A stretch of DNA of 42,875 nt from a virus: the IMG/VR virus record IMGVR_UViG_3300009093_000074, positions 1 through 42,875 of that record; one strand, given 5' to 3'. A model generated the notes under the pieces. The model did no database searches and was not told the DNA's origin. It saw only the letters and a program-made list of their open reading frames with translations. Shown here piece by piece: positions 29,956-38,212 of the stretch. How positions within the stretch are numbered: the stretch's first letter is position 1; the number at the start of each line of letters is the position of its first letter. The position numbers and the translations under genes are program-made.

Positions 29956-30426
29956 TCATTGCTCCAAAACAATCGACCACACTTGGGCGAAGCGTTTGCC
30001 CTTCCGGTCGAAGAACTTTGCCAGCCCTTCGGGACTTCCTTCGTATCGGTGGGCCAGAACTTGCTTCACGCCTCGTTCTTTCAATCTCTTCATGCTACTG
30101 TGCCACAGGCGAAGCCCGAGGCCACTCTGCCGATGCTCCGGATGCACGAACCAGGGTCCCTGCGTAGCACATAGATTACCGCAACTTTCAAGACTCGGGG
30201 AGATGAAGAATATGCAATAACCGACCGCGTGGCCCGATACCGAGGCCGAAAGAGTTTGCATCATACCGGCATTCTCCAGGGTCAAGATGGTCCCGTGGTC
30301 CATCGAGTATGGAAGCCTCGGGTCTTCGACCAGGATTTCTCGCCGATGCAAATCGAAGAGTTCTCGTCCCCCAGCTTGCCAGAGAGCATTCCAGGAAGTC
30401 GGGGCAATCAATTCAGACCCAGACAT
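29956..30426 (-). CDS. GNAT N-acetyltransferase
   Basis: A 156-residue GNAT-fold protein. The acetyl-CoA binding motif A is visible as FVHPEHRQSGLGLRLW (R-Q-S-G-L-G), preceded by a beta strand (VGYCIFFIS). The C-terminal strand is KRFAQVWSIVL. Such GNATs are common in phage head-tail clusters, with an unknown acceptor, possibly a virion or host protein. The start at 30426 is favoured by AGGGAG upstream and a 19-base overlap with the sulfotransferase-like gene; a longer frame upstream looks like a shadow of that gene. Confidence 0.68.
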   Translation of the reverse strand: MSGSELIAPTSWNALWQAGGRELFDLHRREILVEDPRLPYSMDHGTILTLENAGMMQTLSASVSGHAVGYCIFFISPSLESCGNLCATQGPWFVHPEHRQSGLGLRLWHSSMKRLKERGVKQVLAHRYEGSPEGLAKFFDRKGKRFAQVWSIVLEQ

Positions 30427-31010
30427 TGGGAGCTCCCTAGCTTGGCCGAGGCCGCCAAAACCTCGAGCCGCAAGGCTCGCAAGGTCGAATAGTTGGCCTG
30501 GATTTCCTGCATCCTCATCGGCATGTTTATCTGGATGTTTTTGCCCTGCAAGAGGGACCACCAATTGACGTCGAATTCCAGCTTGAGACAGAACTCGAAA
30601 ATCTCCTTGCAGACTTCCGGGGAGTCCAGATCAGCGAAATTATAATTCTTCACTCCCGGGGCTGCCGCCAGCATGTCGAGCATTTCCCTCCGCTCGATCA
30701 GCTGCTCCAAATTCGGCTCCAAGCCTTGTTTCCGGCAGGACTCGACAATACTGGCGAGGTCCCGGTGAATAACGACGACGCGAGACTTGGGCCAGATGTC
30801 CTTCATGACTTTCCAGCCCTCGATAATGGCCGTCTCGCAGGTTCCGTCGACAAGGGCGACCTGCTCGCGGAAGTCAGCAATACTTTTTGAATGCACCAGC
30901 AGATCGTGTCCGCAGGTACGGGATATCGCAGCGGTCTGGTAGGATAGAAAAGTCGAGAGCCAGCAGCTTCGCGAGCGGGGGAGCGACACGACAAAGAATG
31001 GGTGTTTCAT
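30408..31010 (-). CDS. Sulfotransferase-like P-loop protein
   Basis: A 200-residue protein with an N-terminal VVSLPRSRSCWLS loop at residues 7-19. This matches the 5'-phosphosulfate (PAPS) binding loop of sulfotransferases, with R12 and S13 in the PRSxS core. The later VVVIHRDLASIVES strand-helix, around residues 77-90, fits the 3'-phosphate binding element. The length is short for a full sulfotransferase (often 250-300 aa), so activity is uncertain. It sits between the collar and GNAT genes, so a virion or host surface target is conceivable. Confidence 0.6.
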   Translation of the reverse strand: MKHPFFVVSLPRSRSCWLSTFLSYQTAAISRTCGHDLLVHSKSIADFREQVALVDGTCETAIIEGWKVMKDIWPKSRVVVIHRDLASIVESCRKQGLEPNLEQLIERREMLDMLAAAPGVKNYNFADLDSPEVCKEIFEFCLKLEFDVNWWSLLQGKNIQINMPMRMQEIQANYSTLRALRLEVLAASAKLGSSQCLGLN

Positions 31011-31013
31011 CTT

Positions 31014-31760
31014 TCAGGCCTTAATGATTGGCAGGACCGTGGCGTTCAAGGGCTCAATGCTGACAGCGTCGCCATTGCCGGTTAACTGGGTTCCGGTAAT
31101 GCCCGTCGAATGGGAGTCCACCGTCAGCCCGGTCGTCGCGTTGGCAATCGTGATCCCCGTGCTCGCCGGATCGGTCGTCCCGATTGAGGTGTTATTTGCA
31201 GTCGAAGACCCCCGGGAGCCCACGACTCCATCAGTAGGGTCGCTGACGACCTGCTGAATGTGGGAGTGCTGCGGGTCCGTCACGACATGAGTATGCCCTG
31301 GGTCAGTCACCGCGTGAATGTGGCCTGGATCTGTGATGTTGTGCCCATGGGCTGGCAGTTGATTAGTCGAGAGATTAATCGCGAGAGCCCCCGCGACGAC
31401 TCCTGGGGCTCCGTCGGTCCCCTTGCGAAATCGACCGATCAAATTCGGCAGGGCAAAAGTCGAAAAGCCATCCCCCGCACCCCAACTCGTGCCGATGGCG
31501 TCGAAGAGATTGGCCTGCGCCGTGCGGCTGACCAAGAGCCCATTGCACAGGAACCAGCCGTTTGGAATATTCTCCTCCGGCCCGGCCCAGTCCATGATCA
31601 CGCCAGTCGGAACGACGGAGGTCCCGCCTCCGCTCCCACCAGTTCTATTCCAGATCGTGATAAGAAGGCGATACCACGGGATTTCAATATTCCGGTTTTC
31701 CTGCACGAACGGAGAGTTCAAGCGGGGGAAACCGTTTTGATTGAAATCCTGATTGCTCAT
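31014..31760 (-). CDS. Phage tail collar domain protein
   Basis: A 248-residue tail protein. After a short N-terminus, residues 50-120 match the phage tail collar domain: PTGVIMDWAG, PNGWFLCNG, and a DGFSTFALPNLIGRFRKG block. From residue 138, four HxH pairs (138, 147, 156 and 165) recur every nine residues in a TDPxHxH setting, then a Thr/Asn/Gly-rich trimer-forming tail. In tail fibres HxH pairs bind metal in a trimeric stalk. It is probably a short fibre or receptor-binding tip; it is the only such gene in the window. Confidence 0.75.
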   Translation of the reverse strand: MSNQDFNQNGFPRLNSPFVQENRNIEIPWYRLLITIWNRTGGSGGGTSVVPTGVIMDWAGPEENIPNGWFLCNGLLVSRTAQANLFDAIGTSWGAGDGFSTFALPNLIGRFRKGTDGAPGVVAGALAINLSTNQLPAHGHNITDPGHIHAVTDPGHTHVVTDPQHSHIQQVVSDPTDGVVGSRGSSTANNTSIGTTDPASTGITIANATTGLTVDSHSTGITGTQLTGNGDAVSIEPLNATVLPIIKA

Positions 31761-31817
31761 CGCCAGTCCTTCGCGAAGATGGCCCTGCCAAGCGAATGCC
31801 CAGCAGAGCCTTTTGGT

Positions 31818-32219
31818 TTAGGCCGACGGAGCAGCAGTCGGATCGCCAGGGGCCGGAGCAGGGGCCGGAGCTGCCGGGGTCCCCGCCAGAGCCGCCTCCG
31901 CAGCGGCCTGCCCGGACAGAGCGCTGATGCCCTGGTCCAGCGCATCGCTCGCCGCCTGGATCGCCGCCGGATCGCCATTCGCCAGTGCTGCGTCAAGCTC
32001 GGCCTTGAGCTCGGTAATCTGCGCGTGGTCTGCGTCGATCACAGCGGCGATGGCCGACAGGGCGTTGGTGTTCGCTGTGACACCGGCGATGATCTGGGCC
32101 GCTTTGGCCTGGATATCAGCAAGAGTAGCCATGATGGAATGGTTCCTTTTGAGGTTGAGCCGAGAGAGCACAATGTTGAGCTCAATCAGCCGTTTCAGTT
32201 CATTAATGGAGCCGAACAT
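31818..32219 (-). CDS. Small coiled-coil structural protein, 133 aa
   Basis: A 133-residue protein. Residues 1-25 form an amphipathic helix (INELKRLIELNIVLSRLN), then Ala/Ile heptads (residues 30-90) and an Ala/Pro-rich tail. A second ATG at residue 30 (32132) also has a binding site, so a 104-residue form is possible. Similar small helical proteins are found next to phage tail and fibre genes. No function shown. Confidence 0.5.
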   Translation of the reverse strand: MFGSINELKRLIELNIVLSRLNLKRNHSIMATLADIQAKAAQIIAGVTANTNALSAIAAVIDADHAQITELKAELDAALANGDPAAIQAASDALDQGISALSGQAAAEAALAGTPAAPAPAPAPGDPTAAPSA

Positions 32220-32242
32220 TCGAGTTGCTCCGTTTTCGGGGT

Positions 32243-32545
32243 TTAGGCCGCCGCAAGCTTTGTTCGCAATGCGTAGCCCTCAAGAGCCCAGATCTTGTTT
32301 CTGGCATTATCACGGGCGATCTTCTGCCCGATTTCCTTGTCAAAGTTCGCTGGGCTGGCAGCAGCACTTTCCCCAGTCACTTGGAAGCCATTGCGCAAAG
32401 TCAGCGCGCAAATCGTCAACGTGGTGCCGGGGAAAACATAATAAGCCTCACCGACAATCTGGGCATCGATGAGAGCTGGCGTAAGCCGAGGGGCATTAAG
32501 GCCCTTTGCCTGAATTTCGGCTTCGATAGCTGCTTCGTCTTTCAT
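32243..32545 (-). CDS. Phage gp49-like protein, 100 aa
   Basis: A 100-residue protein matching the phage gp49-like family (Phage_gp49_66): RLTPALIDAQIVGEAYYVFPGTT, TICALTLRNGFQVTGESA and ARNKIWALEGYALRTKL. The function is unknown; members occur among many phages' structural genes. The ATG at 32545 follows AGAGGAAG. An in-frame ATG 69 bases upstream adds a basic, unlikely N-terminus. Confidence 0.75.
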   Translation of the reverse strand: MKDEAAIEAEIQAKGLNAPRLTPALIDAQIVGEAYYVFPGTTLTICALTLRNGFQVTGESAAASPANFDKEIGQKIARDNARNKIWALEGYALRTKLAAA

Positions 32546-32592
32546 AGTCGTTCTTCCTCTACGGGGTGAGCCAGGAACCGCCTGGCGCGGTA

Positions 32593-34095
32593 TTAAGACG
32601 CGTTGACCTCGCACTGGACCCAGGCCCCGTTAAGGGCCGCCGGGCCGGGCAGCGAATGAGAGAGCTCAAAGACCATATCCCGGGCCAGACCCAAATTGAG
32701 CCACTGCGGAGCGGTCTCGTATTGCCCCGGGTTCCCCATGCTTTGGAGCCCGACAGTGTCAAAGGTTTTCCCACGGTCACGGCTGACACGCAGAGTCACC
32801 TGGGGGGTCGAGCCGTCGGAATTCAGCGGGATATCTCCGACCTCAATATCGGCCTGGAAATTCCGATAAATCATCCGTCTGTTGTCCGAAGGAGCCATGC
32901 CACCTACCAGCGGATCGATCCCCTGGAAATTGTGCGGGAAGCCCTTTATGCAGGTAATCGGGTCGAGGCCGACTCCCGAAGCGTCGTCAAAGTAGTAGTC
33001 CTGATCGAGCTCGTAGATTTTCCCATTCTGCCAGTCCCCGCCGACGTTCTTCCCATAAAGGAAGGCATGGGACATCAGCCTCTCCCGATTGAGCCCCCCA
33101 TTTGCGTCCGTCCAGCAGCGCTGGTGCCACGCTAGCTCGGGCTTTTCTACCAGACTCATATCACAGGCCCAGGTCTGATTGCCCGACGGGAAGGTGATGA
33201 CGTAGAACGAGTGACCCTCGATCTGATACGTGTAAGCAAAGGCGTCGGAGATATTGGGCATTTTCTGAATGGCCAATTCCAGGGCGTGGTTGGAAATTCT
33301 CTTGAGATTGTAAGCCTTCAGGCTCACGATCATGCCATGGCCCCGCAAGTCCCGGGAGAGCCAAATCGTCTCAATATCAATCGTCCCGACTGAATACGTG
33401 GCCGCGCAGCCCTGCTCGATATAGACCCCGGGCAGAATGGCGAAGGGGAAAGTCGCACCGCCGGAGTTGTACCAGATCTCCGACTTGAGGGCCCCCAGCA
33501 AGAGGATTTCCCGCCTATTCACCGAGAGGGCTTGCAGCGGGTCAGGATACCCGATCTTGCCGGCGAAATACAGCGCGTCAAAAGTAAGGGAATTCGACAG
33601 CGTGCTGCCAAAATCGATCGTCCCCGGTTCGTTCCAGACGACAAAGGTGTCCAAAAACCCCACGGTATTGGCCCCGTTGAAGCTCCCAGTCGGATCGTTG
33701 ATTTGGGCAAAGGCATGAGTCGCCAGCACGATCGTGTAACCGAAAGTGCTCCCGTCGACCAGCAAAATCGTGGTCCCGTTATCGATCATCCGGCAGGGGC
33801 CAGTGCCGAAAACGGTCAGGTCGCCCAGGTGGGTCAGAACAAAGCCCGAGGACACGTAGTAAACCTTTACTCCAATAACAGCAAAGCCCTGCCCGTTGGA
33901 GGCCCGGTAGATGCACCGGACGGGATTTATGTTGGCTCCGTCCTGCACCAGCTGCCGAAGTCCCGGCCGCTGATAATACGTCAGCGGCACAGGGCTGTCT
34001 TCCCGATTAATTTCGGGAAAGTAATTCACACAACGCTGGGCGTTGGCAATACGAGAGCGGGCTACATAAGAGCCGCCGATAAGGGGAAGCCTCAT
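32593..34095 (-). CDS. P22 gp10-like tail accessory factor
   Basis: A 500-residue protein with the P22 gp10-type layout: MRLPLIGGSYVARSR and NAQRCVNYFPE at the start, a YYQRPGLRQLV strand, several repeating beta elements (NGQGFAVIGVKVYYV; DNGTTILLVDG), and FPHNFQGIDPLVGGM with SRDRGKTFDTVG at the end. In P22 this protein extends the tail adaptor below gp4 and helps stabilise packaged DNA. It lies downstream of the gp4-like gene, the usual order. GGAGC precedes the ATG. Confidence 0.82.
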   Translation of the reverse strand: MRLPLIGGSYVARSRIANAQRCVNYFPEINREDSPVPLTYYQRPGLRQLVQDGANINPVRCIYRASNGQGFAVIGVKVYYVSSGFVLTHLGDLTVFGTGPCRMIDNGTTILLVDGSTFGYTIVLATHAFAQINDPTGSFNGANTVGFLDTFVVWNEPGTIDFGSTLSNSLTFDALYFAGKIGYPDPLQALSVNRREILLLGALKSEIWYNSGGATFPFAILPGVYIEQGCAATYSVGTIDIETIWLSRDLRGHGMIVSLKAYNLKRISNHALELAIQKMPNISDAFAYTYQIEGHSFYVITFPSGNQTWACDMSLVEKPELAWHQRCWTDANGGLNRERLMSHAFLYGKNVGGDWQNGKIYELDQDYYFDDASGVGLDPITCIKGFPHNFQGIDPLVGGMAPSDNRRMIYRNFQADIEVGDIPLNSDGSTPQVTLRVSRDRGKTFDTVGLQSMGNPGQYETAPQWLNLGLARDMVFELSHSLPGPAALNGAWVQCEVNAS

Positions 34096-34110
34096 GTGCC
34101 CGCTCCAGAA

Positions 34111-34560
34111 TTACGCCGTGGAAGACCGCTTCCACTGTCCCATCTTGATGCAAAAGTATTCCGCCACGACACCAGCAGCCTGGGCAACGCCAGTGGCAGT
34201 CGCCACCTGGGAATTCGATCCCTGCAGGGCAATCGTATCGCCAGCACCAGCATTGTTGGCATTGCTCGGATTTCCGAAAACCTGCATCGAGGTCGCCGTC
34301 GCGTTGTTGATGATGCACTTCGCGCCAGGGATCGCCAGCGGGAGCTGGACGGAATCATTCGCCGAGGCAACTGTCTCGACATTATTAATCCCATGGCCCA
34401 GTACCGTCGCGTTGGCCTGTCCACCGCCAGCAAAAGCGATAATGCCATTCCGATTTCGGGTGACGTAGCTTGCCAGCTGCAATACCTGTCCGCCATCGAT
34501 AAGACGGAGGCCATTGATGAAACTCGAGAATTGATCGATCAACTGAGGAATAAGGGGCAT
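34111..34560 (-). CDS. Structural protein of P22-like module, 149 aa
   Basis: A 149-residue protein with a helical N-terminus (FSSFINGLRL) and a beta-rich body of Ala/Gly/Asn/Thr residues ending in EYFCIKMGQWKRSS. Similar small proteins between the gp4-like and gp10-like genes of short-tailed phages are probably virion or tail-related. Function unknown. Confidence 0.55.
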   Translation of the reverse strand: MPLIPQLIDQFSSFINGLRLIDGGQVLQLASYVTRNRNGIIAFAGGGQANATVLGHGINNVETVASANDSVQLPLAIPGAKCIINNATATSMQVFGNPSNANNAGAGDTIALQGSNSQVATATGVAQAAGVVAEYFCIKMGQWKRSSTA

Positions 34561-34621
34561 CGAAGTTCCTTCCTGCGGGAGAAGCCGCTACTTGAGAGCC
34601 GCCAGCGGGATCGCTGCTCGG

Positions 34622-35383
34622 TTAGTAAGACCGGTCAGAGAAGATGTTGTAAATCCCGTTCCTGACCAAATCAACGGGCATTTGCAAACGGGCAATATTG
34701 GTGTTCGCGCCACGCAAGGCATTCAGCGAGTCCTTGGCCAGTCCGGGCAGCAAATCCCCCGGCATTGTCCGAATGCCATACTTGGAGCGCAAGCGCATAG
34801 CCAAATTCAGCACCATCGCGTTGTAATACTCATACGGCAGGGCGAAGGCGTCGGAAAGAGTCTGGAAGACGACCGGCAGCTGGGCCTTGATCGTGACGTG
34901 GACTGCGTAGATGTTGGCCTGCGGAACTGGCCAGGGATACACGCGGCCGAGAGGCCAGCTCGCGTCCAAAAAGATCACCCCGGGAAAACTTACCAGCTGT
35001 TTGAGGGCAATCTTATTATAGTCCTCCATGCTTTGGAGAATATCCAGCGGGTAGTCGATCTGGTTCGGCTGGCTCTGGACGAGCTGGCGGAGAAAGGCAC
35101 TTTCCAGCTTATCCGGCCTCATCGAATTGGCCCCGGTGTCCAGGTCTCCTCCTGGGCCGATGCTGTAAGACTGAGCACCGGTGCTGGTCTTGGAGAGCGT
35201 CACGAGGTGATACACGAGCCACCTCTTCCGCGCCCACTCTTGCAGCATCCACTGCAGCCTGGCCCACGCGTCCGTGGTATCCTCGGCCAAGGGGGTCTGC
35301 CCGACTCCGATAGCCCCGCTTTCCTTGAGAGCGGCCGTGATAATATCGCCAATCGAGGTCGCAGCTGGATCGATATTGCTCAC
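34622..35383 (-). CDS. P22 gp4-like tail adaptor / DNA-stabilising protein
   Basis: A 253-residue protein of the gp4-like adaptor family: TSIGDIITAALKESGAIGVG at the start, WARLQWMLQEWARKRW, YSIGPGGDLDTGANSMRPDKL, and a C-terminal LAMRLRSKYG helix. In P22, twelve copies bind the portal and start the tail. The start is a GTG at 35383 preceded by AAGGAG. It lies between the small structural gene and the gp10-like gene. Confidence 0.82.
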   Translation of the reverse strand: MSNIDPAATSIGDIITAALKESGAIGVGQTPLAEDTTDAWARLQWMLQEWARKRWLVYHLVTLSKTSTGAQSYSIGPGGDLDTGANSMRPDKLESAFLRQLVQSQPNQIDYPLDILQSMEDYNKIALKQLVSFPGVIFLDASWPLGRVYPWPVPQANIYAVHVTIKAQLPVVFQTLSDAFALPYEYYNAMVLNLAMRLRSKYGIRTMPGDLLPGLAKDSLNALRGANTNIARLQMPVDLVRNGIYNIFSDRSY

Positions 35384-35395
35384 GGCCCTTGCTCC

Positions 35396-35893
35396 TTATT
35401 TCTTGCTCTTGAGCGCGGCCTCGAGAGCCTGCTCGGTCTCGGCGTTCTTGGCCGTGAGCTCGGCGATCTGCTTCCGCAGAGCGGCCGCCTCGTCCTCCTG
35501 CGCCATGCGGGCAGCATCGATCGGGCTCGCCGCCATGACCGGGGGCTCGAGGCCAGCCTTCCGATAACGGGCCGCGATGGCGCTGCCGGGGAGTTTGTGC
35601 CAGCCTTCGGCCAGCAGGGCATTGGCCTCGGCCTCGTCTTTCGCGATCTTGGAAATAAGCTCTTTCTGCTCCCCGACCCACTGCGGGCCAAATGGCGTCG
35701 CAATGGCCGTCGGCGCGACGGTCTGCTTCTCCTCTCCCTCGGGATGATAAAGCATCATCGGGTAGATGGCCTTCTGGTGGATGGAGAGGCCCGTGCCGTC
35801 CCGCGCGTTAATGTTCGCCGGATTGCTGTCGAAGACCCCTTTGTCCTCCATCATATCGTAAATTGTAAACCTTCTTCCACGAGCCTGGGCCAT
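35396..35893 (-). CDS. Hypothetical structural protein, 165 aa
   Basis: A 165-residue protein starting MAQARGRRFTIYDMMEDKGVF, with a Pro/Gly-rich centre and a charged helical end (EDEAAALRKQIAELTAKNAETEQALEAALKS), a likely coiled coil. It is a head-tail connector neighbour in the P22-like module, with family unknown to me. AAGGAGAAC precedes the ATG. Confidence 0.55.
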   Translation of the reverse strand: MAQARGRRFTIYDMMEDKGVFDSNPANINARDGTGLSIHQKAIYPMMLYHPEGEEKQTVAPTAIATPFGPQWVGEQKELISKIAKDEAEANALLAEGWHKLPGSAIAARYRKAGLEPPVMAASPIDAARMAQEDEAAALRKQIAELTAKNAETEQALEAALKSKK

Positions 35894-36130
35894 TTATTCG
35901 TTCTCCTTCTTGGTCTGAGCCTTGACGGCCCACATGGCCGCGTCTTCAATATGGGTCTGCGCCAGGGCCTTCAAACGCCCACGTTCATTTCCCACGTCAG
36001 AAGTTCGATCGCTCGAAATCTCCTCGACAAGATCGATCAAGTTCGCTGCAGCTTTCTTAATCGCATCGACCATGGGATCAGACGAGGGATTAAATGAAAG
36101 TCCAACTCGATATTCACCTTTACTTAACAT
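35894..36130 (-). CDS. Acb2/Tad1 hairpin-like protein (candidate anti-CBASS/Thoeris)
   Basis: A 78-residue, two-helix protein: MLSKGEYRVGLSFNPSSDP, then DAIKKAAANLIDLVEEI, then RGRLKALAQTHIEDAAMWAVKAQTKKE. The FNPS..P start, one helix, and an ALAxTHxExAxMWAVKA helix resemble small phage proteins of the Acb2/Tad1 hairpin group. Acb2 homo-hexamers bind cyclic nucleotides made by CBASS, and some homologs bind those of Thoeris. The ATG at 36130 has AAGGAAAA upstream and overlaps the previous gene by 11 bases. Assignment is by eye; binding activity is untested. Confidence 0.55.
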   Translation of the reverse strand: MLSKGEYRVGLSFNPSSDPMVDAIKKAAANLIDLVEEISSDRTSDVGNERGRLKALAQTHIEDAAMWAVKAQTKKENE

Positions 36131-36566
36131 TTCGCTTTTCCTTAAATTCGGCAATCCGTTGAGCCTTAGCGCCAGCTTCGTCGATCTTGCTGGTAACACC
36201 TTGGCCTGGGACTGGCGAGGGGAGGGATCGCCTGTTAACTCCCCCTCTGCCAGTAAATTGAGCCATTATTCCGTCCCGGACTTGGGCCTCTTCCAGAGAA
36301 TTGCACCAGCCATCGCCGAGGTCGTAAAGCTCGAACTCATCCCGGACCATTCGACCATTCGGGGCTGCCTCGACATGGAACATCATCTTGGGCCATTCGC
36401 TGCTGGCCGGGCTTGGACCAGGAGCCAGATGAAACTGATGCCCATGCTTTGCAAAGATCTCAAGCGCCTCCTTACCAAGCTCGAACGCCTTCTCGAGATA
36501 GGCTAACGTCCGGGGGTCCCCCGGATGCTCGGCTTGCAGGCGGCGCTTGAGAGTATTCCAATCCAT
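36120..36566 (-). CDS. Hypothetical protein, 148 aa
   Basis: A 148-residue soluble protein with a helical start (NTLKRRLQAEHPGDPRTLAYLEKAFELG), an EWPKMMFHV strand, an LYDLGDGWCNSLEEAQ turn-and-helix and a Lys-rich tail. The EWPKM and LGDGW motifs recur in phage head-module proteins of unknown function. It is the first gene after the coat terminator; AAGGACC precedes the ATG. Confidence 0.6.
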   Translation of the reverse strand: MDWNTLKRRLQAEHPGDPRTLAYLEKAFELGKEALEIFAKHGHQFHLAPGPSPASSEWPKMMFHVEAAPNGRMVRDEFELYDLGDGWCNSLEEAQVRDGIMAQFTGRGGVNRRSLPSPVPGQGVTSKIDEAGAKAQRIAEFKEKRNVK

Positions 36567-36589
36567 TCGAAGGTCCTTCTACTAAGAGC

Positions 36590-36614
36590 GAAAAGACCGC
36601 CCCGAAGGGCGGCC
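36590..36614 (-). terminator. Terminator after the coat protein gene
   Basis: On the minus strand CCGCCC-TTCG-GGGCGG is followed by TCTTTT. The stem is 36597-36602 with 36607-36612, and the loop is a UUCG tetraloop in RNA. It lies 30 bases after the coat stop and would reduce transcription of the genes beyond, as expected for strong coat expression. Confidence 0.8.
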
Positions 36615-36643
36615 TCTCCTCGACAGGTCCACCAGGGGCCTGG

Positions 36644-37873
36644 CTACTGATAAATCACGTCCGCGACGACGCACGCCCACTCAGGTCTGATCCACAGGTA
36701 CCCGTAGAGGACGTCGAGGCGGGTGATGAGCTGGTCAGTTCCGATGAAGTAATCAGTGACCATACGCATCGAGACTCCGTCGAAGGACTCCCGGGCGGCT
36801 TCATGCACGTTCTTCGGCATTTCCAGATCCGCAGTCGCCAGGGTGACGGCCTCGGGGGCATAAGCGAAGTTCTTCGTGTACGAGGCACTCGCCGCCAGAC
36901 CATTCGTCGGGTTGACAGCAGCGCCATTGGCAGGGCTCGCAGTCACGGTCTGGTACTGGACCGGCTGCCCGCCGACCGCCGGGACAATGGCCGGGTAGAT
37001 CGGAATGCTCGTGGCACCGGCAGCAACATTCGCCGTCACGACGAACTGACGCAGCTGGCCATAGGACTGCTTCGTGATCCGGTTGACTGCGAAGACCCCG
37101 GCGATCGTGATGATGTCGCCGATGTTGAGGCCATTCGCGAGGGCATTGACCGTGAGCGAAAGGCCGGTCTGATTGGCCCCATTGACCGTCGCGGAGCCCT
37201 GTGCCAGCGCCCCATTCGTGTGGGCAATCGTGGTCTGATCTTCTAGCCAGATGAAGCCCAGGGCGTCGTACATCTTGCCCGTGACGTACTGGCGGGAGAT
37301 TTCCGAGGCCGGGTTGAGAAGGCCCGACAGGGTCGCAACGACGGTCGCCTGAGTGTCTGGCGAGTTGACAACCTTGCGGTTGCCGACAGGGCCAGAGTTG
37401 TTTGACAGCTTCGCTCCAGCCCGCAGATAGGTCTGGGCGATGGGCGAAATGACGTTGTTGCTCGAGTCCTGATTGGCGACGAAGTTACAAATACCGCCTT
37501 CGCTACCGTTCATGATATCGACGGCAACTGCGCCGGCGAGGTTGTTGACCATCGGGGCGAGAACTCGCTTCGAGTAGTCGTCGAGGGACAGGGTCCGGTC
37601 GGCCGTCGAATAGCCGACATCGACGTGCTTCTGAGTCGCCAGAACCAGGGTCGTCGACTGTTCGGACGTATCCTGCACTGACAGGGCCGGTCCGGTCGTG
37701 ACGGTGAAGTCGTTCGGCAGCCTAATGCGCAGGGTCGAGCCGATCTTGGCACCCGAGACCGCAAAGCTGTCATCATACTGCATGTCGACATTCTGGAGGA
37801 ATGCGTTGGAGTTCTTCCACAGACGCACCGCCTCACGGGTAATCATGTTGATAGTGAGCAGGGTATTGGCCAT
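36644..37873 (-). CDS. Major capsid (coat) protein, P22 gp5-like
   Basis: A 409-residue protein of the P22 coat family (HK97 fold with an inserted domain): MANTLLTINMITREAVRLWKNS at the start, AKIGSTLRIRLPNDF, an Ala/Gly/Thr-rich body and a RPEWACVVADVIYQ end. It should assemble the procapsid with the scaffold encoded upstream. The ATG at 37873 has AAAGGATC. A frame upstream (37912) adds 13 residues without a binding site. Confidence 0.85.
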   Translation of the reverse strand: MANTLLTINMITREAVRLWKNSNAFLQNVDMQYDDSFAVSGAKIGSTLRIRLPNDFTVTTGPALSVQDTSEQSTTLVLATQKHVDVGYSTADRTLSLDDYSKRVLAPMVNNLAGAVAVDIMNGSEGGICNFVANQDSSNNVISPIAQTYLRAGAKLSNNSGPVGNRKVVNSPDTQATVVATLSGLLNPASEISRQYVTGKMYDALGFIWLEDQTTIAHTNGALAQGSATVNGANQTGLSLTVNALANGLNIGDIITIAGVFAVNRITKQSYGQLRQFVVTANVAAGATSIPIYPAIVPAVGGQPVQYQTVTASPANGAAVNPTNGLAASASYTKNFAYAPEAVTLATADLEMPKNVHEAARESFDGVSMRMVTDYFIGTDQLITRLDVLYGYLWIRPEWACVVADVIYQ

Positions 37874-38002
37874 TTGAGATCCTTTCTCGGCCGGGGATTG
37901 AGTGCTGCCCAAGCACAGGAGGGGAGGCGGAACATCGAAGGCATTCCCGTTCGAAGTCGGTCGGAGGCTTAAGCCCCTCCTTGGCCACCAAGCACTTTGA
38001 GC
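37874..38002 (-). other. Untranslated leader of coat gene
   Basis: The 129-base gap before the coat gene contains the ribosome binding site, a 5-bp GTGCT/AGCAC hairpin near 37900-37915 and the palindrome GGCTTAAGCC (37966-37975) inside a GGAGG/CCTCC pair. No clear promoter is visible on the minus strand, and no gene. Confidence 0.45.
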
Positions 38003-38212
38003 TTACGCTGCGGCTGTGCTAGAAAGCCGATCCAGCAGAGCTGGCATTTGGGTTGGGTCGAAACTTCTCAGCCGAAAGCCGATTACTCGACTTTCCCCTT
38101 TGATAGCGAGGACGGCGATCCTCCCATCGCTTCGACATTCGATCCCAGAGGGAAGAGTGTCAAACGGTGGGTCCACTTTCAAGGGCAGCCTCAAGGCTTC
38201 GACCCAATTCAT
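38003..38212 (-). CDS. Hypothetical protein, 69 aa
   Basis: A 69-residue protein that starts on a TAATG overlap with the end of the scaffold gene: a helix (NWVEALRLPL), two strands (RIAVLAI; RVIGFRLRSF) and a C-terminal helix. No family recognised. Position between scaffold and coat suggests a head-assembly accessory role. Confidence 0.5.
   Translation of the reverse strand: MNWVEALRLPLKVDPPFDTLPSGIECRSDGRIAVLAIKGESRVIGFRLRSFDPTQMPALLDRLSSTAAA

Noticed and set aside
34622-35681. Second minus-strand frame overlapping the gp4-like and upstream structural genes (35109-35681)
   Set aside because: Arg/Gly-rich shadow frame of the genes at 34622 and 35396.
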